Shown one piece after another: positions 1 to 8,237 of a stretch of 51,593 bases of DNA. The stretch lies in the NCBI GenBank assembly GCA_002070115.1, contig MWCO01000043.1, positions 1-51,593 on the forward strand, in the 5' to 3' direction. Origin of the DNA: Deltaproteobacteria bacterium ADurb.Bin207 (GTDB lineage: Bacteria; Myxococcota_A; Polyangia; Polyangiales; Polyangiaceae). Numbering within the stretch: position 1 is the stretch's first letter; each line of letters starts with the position of its first letter. The position numbers and the translations under genes were made by a program. The notes under the pieces were generated by a model. It worked only from the letters and a program-made list of their open reading frames with translations. It was not told where the DNA came from and ran no database searches.

Positions 1-454
1 TTCTGTCGACGGGTCCCGACCACACGGTCCCCTTGCCTTTGGATTGAGGGGTCCGTTGGGGGGTGGATCTGAAGCGATCCCAATGCTCAGTGCGGGCAGA
101 CGTGCAGACCTCAGAGGATTAGGCGCGTGACTTTCCTCCCCTATACCCGTCGCATCTACGTCCGTCGGTCCGGATGACATCGGGCTTTGGGTGCGATCGT
201 CCCCTCGCCCACCGAGCGGCCGCCTCGTATGCGCTTCGTGTTCCTCGGACCGGGAGTTTGCCTGCAGCTTCCTCCAGACGCTCCCTCGCGGTCGCGCCCT
301 TGCTATTCGGCTAGAAGTTCCTGTCATCAAGGTCTTCCAAGAACTTTCACCTTCAAGTCACTTCCCGGTCGGCTTTCGCCTTCCGGTTGGCCAGCGGGAC
401 CAGCCCGCCGCGCGCCATGCCTCTCGCACCAATGCGGGCGAGACGCCCGCACAC
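1..454 (-). mobile_element. Group II intron, 5' portion (truncated by window edge)
   Basis: Read on the minus strand, this stretch has the layout of the structural RNA of a bacterial group II intron. It opens with GTGTG (from 454) or GTGCG (from 452), both fitting the GUGYG 5' consensus. A perfect hairpin follows at once: TGCGGGCG, a TCT loop, CGCCCGCA. Further in comes the block GAACTTCTAGCCGAATAGC (about 320-302), then a block around CGAGGAACACGAAGCGCATA and one around GATGCGACGGGTATAGG. It ends at the left edge with GTGTGGTCGGGACCCGTCGA. These blocks match, from memory, domain I-III sequence of known introns; the maturase gene would start beyond the edge. The intron lies about 47 nt past the stop of the gene at 501. 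No convincing protein is encoded here on either strand. The exact 5' boundary and the intron class are not settled. Confidence 0.8.
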
Positions 455-500
455 CCGTGTCGCTCTATCCGGTAATTCAGCGTGTGAGCGGGCGCGCGAC

Positions 501-899
501 TCAGCCTTCCACGGGCGTGTTTCCCGCCGACTCCACGGGTTTCGTCTTGCGAGCGCGCGTCAGAGACAACTCGTCGAAGTAGCCGAACGTCTGTTCCACA
601 AGGTTGCGCGAAAGCGTCGTATTCGCCGCCAACTCGTCGACCATTGCGGCCCGTGCCCTTCCGAGCAAGCCAATCGTGGCGCTGCGGAGCGCTCCTGCCG
701 GTCCCTGGTCCGATGCCGTCTCGGCTCGCACCGACGCACGCTCACTCGTCAGTTGTTCGAGCTGTATTTCAGTCTGGACGTATTCTTTCATCCAGGAGTA
801 CAGCGAGCTTCCCAAGACCGGGAAAGCTTCCAATTCGGCCTTCATCGCCTCGAGCTTGGGTGCCCGACGAATGGCCGCCGCCGCCCTCGCCACCGTCAC
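501..899 (-). CDS. Conserved-looking hypothetical protein (132 aa)
   Basis: I do not recognise a family. A GTG at 899 gives a 132-residue soluble protein that opens VTVARAAAAIRRAPKLEAM. It is helical and rich in Ala, Glu and Leu, with no signal peptide or membrane segment. An ATG at 845 is an alternative start. It is the last of four short minus-strand genes and begins 28 nt after the TAG of the gene before it. The group II intron lies just beyond its stop. Codon use looks like a real gene, with high GC at third positions and a sensible mix of charged residues. The N-terminus is uncertain because no strong ribosome binding site precedes the GTG. Confidence 0.5.
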   Translation of the reverse strand: MTVARAAAAIRRAPKLEAMKAELEAFPVLGSSLYSWMKEYVQTEIQLEQLTSERASVRAETASDQGPAGALRSATIGLLGRARAAMVDELAANTTLSRNLVEQTFGYFDELSLTRARKTKPVESAGNTPVEG

Positions 900-927
900 C
901 CAATAGCGGGGCGGTAAACAGGACAGC

Positions 928-1125
928 CTAGTACCAGAGGGCGTCGCCCTTGATGGATGGGGCAGCACGCTGGGTGAAGCGCCTCGCGCGACTGTAGGCG
1001 CAAACCAACTCGGGGCTGAGCCTGCCGAGCAACGCAAGCTCTGGCTCGCCTTTCCGTCCAACCGCACATAGGGCTGCGGCAACGCCCGAGAGCAGCTCCG
1101 CCAGATGCAGATCCGGTGCGGTCAC
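928..1125 (-). CDS. Small hypothetical protein (65 aa), translationally coupled
   Basis: The start ATG at 1125 overlaps the TGA of the upstream gene in an ATGA arrangement (1122-1125), the usual sign of coupled translation. The product is 65 residues, starts MTAPDLHLAELLSGVAAALC and ends in a basic, Arg-rich tail. It has one short hydrophobic stretch that is too weak to call membrane-spanning. No family is recognised. The tight packing with its neighbours is the main argument that it is real. Confidence 0.45.
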   Translation of the reverse strand: MTAPDLHLAELLSGVAAALCAVGRKGEPELALLGRLSPELVCAYSRARRFTQRAAPSIKGDALWY

Positions 1126-1475
1126 GACAGCCCACCGATTTCCCGCTCCGGCAGCACTTCACCGCGCAGGATCGCATCGACCTCGGCAAGGCGCACTCGC
1201 GCGCGATCCACCACGTCGTCAGCACGGACGATCCACCAGGCAGCCCGACCAGCGGCATCGAGATCCGTCAACACGACTTCGGCGTAGCTCCGCGACGTGC
1301 CGTCCTGGTCCAACCCGAGGATGGCGATCGAGAGCATGCCGTCGGTAGCTCGGACGGCGAACAGGTGAACCTGTAGCCTTCGTTCGAGCATGGGCAGGAT
1401 CGCACCTGCCAGGTTTCCGCCCGAGGCGAGGTGCAAGCGGTACATCGCGAGGTCGCCAACGTCGTTCCAACGCAT
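1122..1475 (-). CDS. Hypothetical protein (117 aa)
   Basis: This soluble protein of 117 residues begins MRWNDVGDLAMYRLHLASGG and contains alternating strand-like segments such as LQVHLFAVRATDGMLSIAIL. It is probably a small alpha/beta protein. Its ATG lies three bases after the TAA of the gene at 1479-1745, and its TGA overlaps the next ATG, so the set reads as one transcript. I do not recognise the family. Nothing suggests export or DNA binding. Confidence 0.5.
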   Translation of the reverse strand: MRWNDVGDLAMYRLHLASGGNLAGAILPMLERRLQVHLFAVRATDGMLSIAILGLDQDGTSRSYAEVVLTDLDAAGRAAWWIVRADDVVDRARVRLAEVDAILRGEVLPEREIGGLS

Positions 1476-1478
1476 GGG

Positions 1479-1745
1479 TTACGCCTCCGCCAATATGAGC
1501 TGCTCACGCTGTCGGAACAGCAGCCGTACGTCATCGTGCTCATCCGCGAGCACGATGGTATTGGTGCTCGCTGGCCTGCCCAGGTACCCGCCACCGTGGA
1601 CGACCCACAGCGCATGACAGTGCAGGGGCAGACCGGATTCCTCGGCGGCTGAGTCTAGCGCCTGTCCCGGTGGTGGTACCGCGTGGTCCAGCAAGCGCAG
1701 GTGCGCGGGTGTGGGGTGGATCTCGTCTGGATCGTAGTTCGACAT
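1479..1745 (-). CDS. Hypothetical protein (88 aa), first gene of a four-gene set
   Basis: The frame is open further upstream to 1862, but the ATG at 1745 (MSNYDPDEIHPTPAHLRL) gives the protein-like sequence. The extra upstream part is basic and Pro-rich and overlaps the opposing integrase remnant. The product is acidic, has a His-rich patch (LPLHCHALWVVHGGG) and ends RQREQLILAEA. No family is recognised. It leads the minus-strand set that runs to 501 and lies between the integrase remnant and the group II intron, so it may be cargo of the integrated element. Confidence 0.5.
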   Translation of the reverse strand: MSNYDPDEIHPTPAHLRLLDHAVPPPGQALDSAAEESGLPLHCHALWVVHGGGYLGRPASTNTIVLADEHDDVRLLFRQREQLILAEA

Positions 1746-1833
1746 ACTCTTAGAACGATCCAGCGGCGTGAAAATCAATCTGCTGCCTAACTTTAATGCT
1801 TTGATTTCGCGTCCCTGCGGTGCAGGTCTCCCC

Positions 1834-2383
1834 ATGGACGGTACGAGCGGCATCGACGGCACGATCGCTCTCTGGCGAAGAACCGACCGGAAAAATTGGT
1901 ACCTCCAGGTCTACGACCCCCGTACCCCGCGCGAGTACCGAGACTCGGCGCACACAACCGACGAAGTCGTCGCTCGCCAGCGCCTGGCTAACGCTGAAAG
2001 GCTCGTGATTCTCGGGGCCTTCGTGCCTCCGGCTGAGCACCACCAAGTCCCGGCGTGGCTCGATCTGTCACTGCGCACGGGCGGTCGCGGAGTTCATCGC
2101 CAGCACGCTGCTCTGGCGACCCACGTTCGAAAAGGAGCGCAAGGCGCCGACAGTCAAACGTGCGGTGCCACTCATGACGAGGCTTCGAGACATGCCCACG
2201 GACAAGCACGGGCATGTCATGGGTGTGCATGATCGTTGCAAGGCGCTCGACCGGACGATGGAGCTTGCCAAGATCCGAGGATATGTTCGGTTTCATGACC
2301 TGCGTCCCACGGCGTCCACGAGGCTGAACGACGAAGCGCTCCGCAACCGTCTCCGGTTTGTACCCGCCCCCCATTTGCCCCTT
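1834..2383 (+). pseudogene. Decayed tyrosine recombinase (phage-type integrase) remnant
   Basis: Two pieces in different frames resemble an integrase. The first (from ATG 1834) reads MDGTSGIDGTIALWRRTDRK, then YLQVYDPRTPREYRD, like the N-terminal arm-binding region of island integrases. After a frame change near 2090, a second piece contains FEKERKAPTVKRAVPLMTRL and later YVRFHDLRPTASTRL. The latter is a good match to the HxLR(H)T box with its catalytic Arg. Most of the catalytic domain between the two is absent, no catalytic Tyr follows, and the frame runs into the tRNA terminator. It points toward, and abuts, the 3' end of tRNA-Pro, the usual place for an integrase at an att site. It cannot make an active enzyme. 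Confidence 0.7.
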
Positions 2384-2406
2384 GATTCACCGGACCACAA
2401 AACCAA

Positions 2407-2432
2407 AAACCCGCTGAATCTTCAGCGGGTTT
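2407..2432 (-). terminator. Intrinsic terminator of tRNA-Pro
   Basis: A perfect 12-bp stem (AAACCCGCTGAA with TTCAGCGGGTTT) encloses a two-base loop. Read on the minus strand, the arm ends in TTTTTGG. It starts five bases after the tRNA 3' end, so it most likely ends the tRNA transcript. Confidence 0.8.
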
Positions 2433-2436
2433 CCAG

Positions 2437-2511
2437 TCGGGGCGAGTGGATTCGAACCACCGACTCCTTGACCCCCAGTCAAGTGCGCTAACCAGGCTGC
2501 GCTACGCCCCG
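2437..2511 (-). tRNA. tRNA-Pro (anticodon GGG)
   Basis: The minus strand folds into a standard cloverleaf. The acceptor CGGGGCG pairs with CGCCCCG. The anticodon stem CTTGA/TCAAG encloses the loop CTGGGGG, giving anticodon GGG. The T arm is GGTGG, TTCGAAT, CCACT (five pairs, one of them G-T), and the discriminator is A. CCA is not encoded. The integrase remnant beside its 3' end indicates use as an integration site. Confidence 0.95.
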
Positions 2512-2649
2512 GGGTTACGGCCAAACCGACCGCAGTCCAAAAGGAAGCGGCAGTGTATCGAAACACGCGCGAACTGCAACCTCAAAATTCAATCGATTCA
2601 TCTTCGAAGATTCACGCTCCCTTGCGACGGAAAACATCCACCACAACCC

Positions 2650-3243
2650 TTATTTCGCGGAATTTGTGGGCGCAGGCCCAAGGCCGGGCGCGGAAGCCTC
2701 CCACACCCGCACCGCAAGCGGAGCCTTTGCCCGAAGCGGCGACACACGCATCTCATAGCGCCCCGCGCGCACACAAAGCACGGCGTCGCGCGGTGCCAAC
2801 AAGGGCGTCCGCGAGGTGACCGACTCCAGCACTTGCCCTTCGGAATCCGAAAGCACGACCGTCGCCCCCACCTGCTTTTCGGAAGACACTATCCCGATTC
2901 GTATACACCCATCCACGCTTCGCTCGATCGGCACTCGCTCGGGGGATTCGGCAAGCGTGAGAAAATCGGAAAGCCCCGGCGCGCAAAGTCGTCCCAATTC
3001 ATCGAGCTGCTCTCGAGCCGGCTTGCTCTCGTCCACATCCGACGCGCATCCCGGTTCCAGGTCGTAGGCGATCGCCGCAAGCGCCGAATCCACCGGTTTG
3101 GCCAAGCTCGACGCTTCCGCCGTCGACTGGCCTTCCACCACGGAGTTCGAGGGGATTGCCGAGGACGCCGTCGATGCATCCCCCGCGCCCGGCCGGCACC
3201 CCAGCGCCGTCACAAGACAAACGAAAGGAAAAAGCCTTTCCAT
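2650..3243 (-). CDS. Putative lipoprotein of unknown function (197 aa)
   Basis: The protein starts MERLFPFVCLVTALGCRPGA, a lipoprotein signal with the lipobox TALGC, so it should be anchored to a membrane after export. A low-complexity Ser/Ala linker follows. The mature domain has several Cys and strand-like segments near its end (QVGATVVLSDSEGQVLESV, VLCVRAGRYEMRVSPL), suggesting a small beta domain. The ATG at 3243 shares its A with the TGA of the OmpA-like gene upstream (TGATG). A GTG at 3246 is possible too. The two are therefore probably translated together. No family is recognised. Confidence 0.7.
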   Translation of the reverse strand: MERLFPFVCLVTALGCRPGAGDASTASSAIPSNSVVEGQSTAEASSLAKPVDSALAAIAYDLEPGCASDVDESKPAREQLDELGRLCAPGLSDFLTLAESPERVPIERSVDGCIRIGIVSSEKQVGATVVLSDSEGQVLESVTSRTPLLAPRDAVLCVRAGRYEMRVSPLRAKAPLAVRVWEASAPGLGPAPTNSAK

Positions 3244-4145
3244 CACCAGCCGGTCTGGCTATCGACCGCCAGCAGTTCATCGACATTGGGTTGAATGACG
3301 ATTTCGATGCGGCGATTTTTCGCTTTATTTTCCTCGGAATCGTTGGGATGCAGGGGATCGAATTCCCCGTATCCACATGCGGATAGTGTGTGAGCCGCTA
3401 CGCCGTCCTCCACGAGAATCTCGACGACTTTGATGGCTCGGGAGGCGGACAGGTACCAGTTGGAGGGATAGTTGGAGGAACGAATGGGTTCGTTATCGGT
3501 ATGCCCGGCGACCTGGAATTGGCGATTGGGGATGGTGCGAAGAATCGACGCGACTTCTTGCAAGGTGAGCTTGCCCCCCGGCTTGACGGCGGCGCGTCCG
3601 GAATCGAAGAGCACGTCGTTGGGCAGTTGCAGCACCATACGACCTTTTCGAATGTCCACTTGAAGCTGCCCGGCGTCGGCCATTTTTCGGAATCGTTCGA
3701 TGAGTTGTTTCATTTGCTGGGCGCGACGTTCGGCGGCGGCTTGGGCGCGGCGCAGTTCCTCGAGACGCGCCTTGGCGGCTTCCAGGCTGGTGGAAAGGGC
3801 GCCTTTTTCTTGCAGGAGTTTGTCGACGTTGGCGCCCATTCGCTCGAGTTCGGCGCGCAAACTCGCGTTGAACGCGGTTGATTCATCCAGGTTTTTTTGT
3901 AATTCGGCGAGGTCGTGGTTGGCCCGTTCGGTGCGGGCGTCGAGGAGCGCCTGCGTATCGACCGCTTTTTTCTCATTTTCCTTCGCTTGAGCCTGAACAT
4001 TTTGAAAATCTTGGGCGCATCGTCCCAGCGTGCCTTGGCATTGGGCCAATTCCGCGACTTTGGCGTCGAATTCGGATTTTTTGACGCAGCCGAACGTGCT
4101 GGAAGCGAGGATGGTGGTGAGGATGAAGAAGCCAACCCGACGCAT
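3243..4145 (-). CDS. OmpA-family peptidoglycan-binding lipoprotein
   Basis: The 300-residue protein begins with a lipoprotein signal (lipobox STFGC, Cys at about 20). A long heptad-rich coiled coil follows at roughly residues 25-155, with many Glu, Lys, Ala and Leu. The last about 130 residues form an OmpA C-terminal domain: FDSGRAAVKPGGKLTL, then VAGHTDNEPI, LSASRAIKVVEIL and NRRIEIVIQP. This domain normally binds meso-diaminopimelate in peptidoglycan, and the HTDN and NRRIE boxes are intact. The protein probably tethers the outer membrane to the wall, with the coiled coil spanning the periplasm. It follows the large vWA lipoprotein by 48 bp and overlaps the next gene by one base, so the three are likely one operon. 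Confidence 0.9.
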   Translation of the reverse strand: MRRVGFFILTTILASSTFGCVKKSEFDAKVAELAQCQGTLGRCAQDFQNVQAQAKENEKKAVDTQALLDARTERANHDLAELQKNLDESTAFNASLRAELERMGANVDKLLQEKGALSTSLEAAKARLEELRRAQAAAERRAQQMKQLIERFRKMADAGQLQVDIRKGRMVLQLPNDVLFDSGRAAVKPGGKLTLQEVASILRTIPNRQFQVAGHTDNEPIRSSNYPSNWYLSASRAIKVVEILVEDGVAAHTLSACGYGEFDPLHPNDSEENKAKNRRIEIVIQPNVDELLAVDSQTGW

Positions 4146-4193
4146 GGGCAGGGTCTAGCATCAGGGTTGGGAAAGGAACAAGTTGGCGGGGGA

Positions 4194-7100
4194 TTATTCG
4201 CTATTCTCGCAGGAAACCGTAAGATTCCAATGAGATAGCAGCGGGGTGCTCGTGAAGGTGGGTGGCGCGCCTCTCAAGTGCGCGCGGACGCGGAGGAACG
4301 GTTTTTTCCTTGGCTGGAGCTTCAGAGCAAGGGTTTGGTCCACATCCGCCGAGCCCGATTGGGTGTCTGGGGGACCTTCCTTGGCTCCAATGGCCTGTCC
4401 CACGAGCGAGGAGGGGCCCTCCGGTGTGGAGAACAACAACGGGACCTCCTCGGCGGTGTCGAGCCCGGCCTGCGTATCGGCCGTGGCCACAGTAAAGTCG
4501 ATGCTGGTTCCGTTGGGGGTAGTGGATTCCCAAATCCATTTGGACCAAAGGTGGCTGGATCCGGGGGGGCACATTCCCGCAGCATTGTAATCTCGCGTAA
4601 AAACGCCGTTGTTGTAGTTTCCGAGGCAATCGTAGAAAATCGCCACGGAAGCTTTGGAATCCGTGGCCAACAAATCACAACTTGCTGAACAAAGATAGAG
4701 GCGCTGCGGGTTCGCGGGGTTATCGAAGTAGTACCCATGCTCAGAACCGCAAGTGGTGCTCGAACGCAACGGGAAATCGACCGGATTACCGCCGTTTCCG
4801 GGTGAATAGCGAACAGTGACGGCTTCCGGATCGGGCACGCCCAGCGAACTGCTAGGAATCATATATTCGCAGCCCAAGGCCTGTGCTCGAATCGCTTTCA
4901 TCGCGGCCGCAAACTCGCTGGCGCTCCCACCGCTGACGATATACGCCTGCGAACTCCCGCCACTTACCGCAATCGAATTCAACCCGGACTCATATCCAAC
5001 GCCAATGACGTAGGTCGGGATGGAAGGAAATGTGTCTTCTGTCCACTTATAACGAAGGGACGTATTGCTCAACGTCCTCGCAGTATTGTAAGAGTACGTG
5101 TGCCCTTGCGTACCTGACGCATTTTCGATGCCAATCGTCGCGGATGAAGCGTCGGAATACGTCCCCGACATAGACCCATATCGGAACGATATCTCCCCAT
5201 TTTCGTGTAATACCGCCTCGAACGTACACGATCCTGTTTCCGACCAATGTCGAGCGTTTTTCCACGTGACCACGAGCCGTCGATTGGGTGCGGTACCCAA
5301 CGTTTGATAATATACGTTTCCAACCACAACCAAGTCATCCCAGAAGGGCGCAATGACGCCGTTGGGAGTGCCAGAGTCCGGAAGACTCGTGTTGATATAG
5401 CTGTTACTAGGTGGAGAGCTACCCAGCGCCACAAACCCGTTGGTATTGACATAAAACTGCGTGTAATTGACCCCATAGTACCGATAGGTAAACCCGATAT
5501 TGAAAGGACCTTTGGTTACCTCGTCTCCAGTCGCACCGGTTGCGGTTCCGGTCGTCGTCTCGAGAGCTTCATTACCCACTGTGACCGCAGGTGTCACGAT
5601 GGCCCCTCCCGCCAGCCCATCCGCTGCCACCGCCGCCACCCCCGCAATCGTCGAGCTGCAGTTATTGGGTTCCCCGTCGGTCGCCAACACGACGACGACT
5701 TTGTTATTCGGGTTTGCGATGGCACGTTGTCGAGCGAGATTGATGGCCCCTTGAAGCGCTGGCACGGTTGGCGTTCCGCCATTCGGGTTGGTGCCGTTAA
5801 GAGAGGATTGGATATCGGAGGCCTTACCGGGGAGAAGACTCCAATCGACGGAAGGGGTCATATAGTGCGATACAGGGCATTGATCGCTTTCCGGAAGGGG
5901 GAAATAATCGAGCGCCATCGTGGTTCCCGCCGCATCGGTGGATCCCGCATAAGCTCCGAGCGCTTGTTTGACCGCATTCCATCGTGTCAGGGCACCGCCC
6001 GGACACGGCGGATTTTTTCCGTTGGCACACCAGGCCATCGAGCCGGAGCGGTCCAACATGACCACCATGTCCAGTGGAACAGGGTCGACACCCACGGAGG
6101 AGGAACCGCAATTGGCTTTGCAGGCAAAGCTGAGGTCTACTCGGTAATTGGCATTGCTTTGCACGAGGTTGCAGGTTGCCGGACACAAATGCATCGCTGC
6201 CGGGTGCGGACCCGAATCATAATAATATCCGTGCCCTCCGGCACAGGCGTCCTCATTCTTATGCTTGTCCAACGGGGTGGAAGCTCCCGAACCGAGACGG
6301 TACCCCACCGTAGTCGCGTCCAGATCCAGGTTACCGTCGGCCGGAGTAGGAAGCGGGTAATCGCAACCAATTGCCCGTTTACGGATATCCTCCATGGCGG
6401 CAATGAACGAGGCAGAATTACCCGAATCGGTGATATAGGCGGTACCCGTTCCGCCATTGGCCGCAATGGTATTCAAATTGGCCACCAATCCCACACCAAT
6501 CACGTAGGTTTCGATGGGTTGGGTGTGGAATCGAATGGCTGTGTTGCTGGATAATACACTCGCGTTGTTCGAATGTTGAACGCCATCCGATCCGGAAGGG
6601 TTCTCGACTCCGATCGTGGCGGAAGAGCCATCGGAGTAAGTACCGCTAAGTGATCCATAGCGGAAAGATATATCCCCATTCTCCCAAAGCACAGCTTGCA
6701 TTGGGATACTTGCGCTCGAGTTGCTATAGTGGGATGTATTGTACCACTGCACGATGAGATAACGGTTGGGAGCCGTTCCAAACGTCTGATAATAAATATC
6801 CCCGTTGACCCTCAAGTCATCCCAAAATGGGGCGATCACACCATCGTTAGGGGCGCTGGTGCTTGGGATGGTTCCGTTCGTATAATATGCGCCCCCTGGA
6901 GCCGCGCTCACCGTCAAAAACCCGTTGGTGCTCACCCAAAACTGGGAATAATTTCCTCCGTAATAGGGAAAGGAAAATCCAATGGGGAAGGGGCCGCCCG
7001 TGGCTTCGTCGCCCGTCACCTTCGTGGCAGTTCCTGTCGAACTAATATTCACAAAAGCCTCGTTGACGACCGTAGCGCCAAGAGGATAACCCTTGTATCC

Positions 7101-8237
7101 AGCTTGCGCCGCAGCAGAAACCGTGTTAATATCGGAGCCGCATCCATTGGGATCACCATCGGTGGCCAATACGACAATCGGTTTTCGATTTGTGGTGCTG
7201 GCCGCCCGAGCACGAGCCGCGGTAATGGCTCCCCGGAGTGCGGGAAGCGTGGGCGTCCCTCCATCGGGTTTATTGGCGGAGTCTCCTAGGGAAGTCGCAA
7301 CCGCGGAAGCCCCCGCGGTCAATGTAGTCCAGTTCACCGAAGGAGTGGCGTATTGGGTCTGTTCACAGGTGTTTGAACCCGTAGGGAAGTAGTCCAACGC
7401 AAAGCCAACATTGTTAGCCGTCGAACTGGTGGTAAACGCTTTGATCGCCGTGGTGGTGACCGACCACCGTGAATTGGAATAGGGATCACATTTTGAAGTT
7501 GTATTCGGGCACCAATCCATCGACCCGGACTTATCGAGCATCAAGTAAATATCGAGTTCGACCGGCTCGACTTCGACCGTTTCCGTCACGCATTCCGTCG
7601 ACGGCCCTGCGTCCACAGGTGTGAGACCGAGTTGCAGTCCGGCATCACTGCCCACGATACCCGCATCCGGATTTGTCATGCCGTCATCTGGCTCGTCGGG
7701 GAAGTCCTGGCAGTAGGGGTCACAGGGTTCGTTGTTGCAACTCACCGGGTTATTGCTCAAGCCCATGGGCCGAAGAGGGGATTTCATGCTCGCGGTGGAA
7801 TCCCCCTGCTGGCACGGGCCCCATACGCCCGCGGAACACGTTTTCGTTCCCATGAAACACTTCGATTGCCCGGATGGCGAGGTACGAAGTTCGCCACAAG
7901 CCACCGTCTTGCCTTCCACACCGCAGGGGCAGCCGGTAGCATTGCGCGTGCAAGCGTAGCATTGGGTGGTCACAGACGGGTCGCCGTCGTCGCAGTCGGG
8001 CCCATTTCCACACCCAACGCCAAAGCCATCGCCATCCTTGTCCAGGCAACTCGAGGCCCATTGCTCCGCTGGTTCACCGTTGAGGGGATCTTCCGAAGCG
8101 GACGGCGACGAGCACGCCAGCCCCCAGAAAGTAAGCAGCCCGAGCAGCAAGAGCAGCGCAGGGGTCCGAAACGATGTTAGCTGGGCTGTTCGCTTGGTCA
8201 CGAGCCACCTCCGAAACGACGGGCGTATCGTCATCAT
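4194..8237 (-). CDS. Giant vWA lipoprotein with two split vWA domains (1347 aa)
   Basis: The start ATG at 8237 (or the adjacent 8234) overlaps the TGA of the upstream gene. A basic N-terminus and a hydrophobic stretch lead to the lipobox GLAC (Cys 42). A Cys-rich region with Ca-site-like runs (DKDGDGFGVGC) spans about 60-180. Two von Willebrand A units follow. Unit 1 has MIDAS motif DKSGS at 235-239 and ATDGDPNGC near 358. Unit 2 has DRSGS at 729-733 and ATDGEPNNC. In each, before the strand TYVIGVG, about 190 residues are inserted that look nidogen-like (VSTNGF, IAPFWDDL, AVLWENGDISFRYGS, ATIGVEN). Each unit ends with a Cys-rich segment (GCDYPLP, HGYYYD, LCPATC). The protein is probably surface-exposed and adhesive or metal-dependent; its partner is unknown. 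Confidence 0.85.
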   Translation of the reverse strand: MMTIRPSFRRWLVTKRTAQLTSFRTPALLLLLGLLTFWGLACSSPSASEDPLNGEPAEQWASSCLDKDGDGFGVGCGNGPDCDDGDPSVTTQCYACTRNATGCPCGVEGKTVACGELRTSPSGQSKCFMGTKTCSAGVWGPCQQGDSTASMKSPLRPMGLSNNPVSCNNEPCDPYCQDFPDEPDDGMTNPDAGIVGSDAGLQLGLTPVDAGPSTECVTETVEVEPVELDIYLMLDKSGSMDWCPNTTSKCDPYSNSRWSVTTTAIKAFTTSSTANNVGFALDYFPTGSNTCEQTQYATPSVNWTTLTAGASAVATSLGDSANKPDGGTPTLPALRGAITAARARAASTTNRKPIVVLATDGDPNGCGSDINTVSAAAQAGYKGYPLGATVVNEAFVNISSTGTATKVTGDEATGGPFPIGFSFPYYGGNYSQFWVSTNGFLTVSAAPGGAYYTNGTIPSTSAPNDGVIAPFWDDLRVNGDIYYQTFGTAPNRYLIVQWYNTSHYSNSSASIPMQAVLWENGDISFRYGSLSGTYSDGSSATIGVENPSGSDGVQHSNNASVLSSNTAIRFHTQPIETYVIGVGLVANLNTIAANGGTGTAYITDSGNSASFIAAMEDIRKRAIGCDYPLPTPADGNLDLDATTVGYRLGSGASTPLDKHKNEDACAGGHGYYYDSGPHPAAMHLCPATCNLVQSNANYRVDLSFACKANCGSSSVGVDPVPLDMVVMLDRSGSMAWCANGKNPPCPGGALTRWNAVKQALGAYAGSTDAAGTTMALDYFPLPESDQCPVSHYMTPSVDWSLLPGKASDIQSSLNGTNPNGGTPTVPALQGAINLARQRAIANPNNKVVVVLATDGEPNNCSSTIAGVAAVAADGLAGGAIVTPAVTVGNEALETTTGTATGATGDEVTKGPFNIGFTYRYYGVNYTQFYVNTNGFVALGSSPPSNSYINTSLPDSGTPNGVIAPFWDDLVVVGNVYYQTLGTAPNRRLVVTWKNARHWSETGSCTFEAVLHENGEISFRYGSMSGTYSDASSATIGIENASGTQGHTYSYNTARTLSNTSLRYKWTEDTFPSIPTYVIGVGYESGLNSIAVSGGSSQAYIVSGGSASEFAAAMKAIRAQALGCEYMIPSSSLGVPDPEAVTVRYSPGNGGNPVDFPLRSSTTCGSEHGYYFDNPANPQRLYLCSASCDLLATDSKASVAIFYDCLGNYNNGVFTRDYNAAGMCPPGSSHLWSKWIWESTTPNGTSIDFTVATADTQAGLDTAEEVPLLFSTPEGPSSLVGQAIGAKEGPPDTQSGSADVDQTLALKLQPRKKPFLRVRAHLRGAPPTFTSTPLLSHWNLTVSCENSE

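Noticed and set aside
187-582. Plus-strand frame of 131 codons at the left edge
   Set aside because: Most of it lies in the group II intron RNA on the opposite strand, and it has no protein-like features.
2446-3294. Plus-strand frame of 282 codons starting in tRNA-Pro
   Set aside because: It covers the tRNA and is antisense to a lipoprotein gene coupled to the OmpA gene. It is highly basic and without motifs.
5247-6554. Long plus-strand frame (435 codons) opposite the giant vWA lipoprotein
   Set aside because: It is antisense to a protein with clear vWA and nidogen-like motifs, is Arg/His-rich, has no recognisable domain, and owes its length to the codon bias of the opposite gene.
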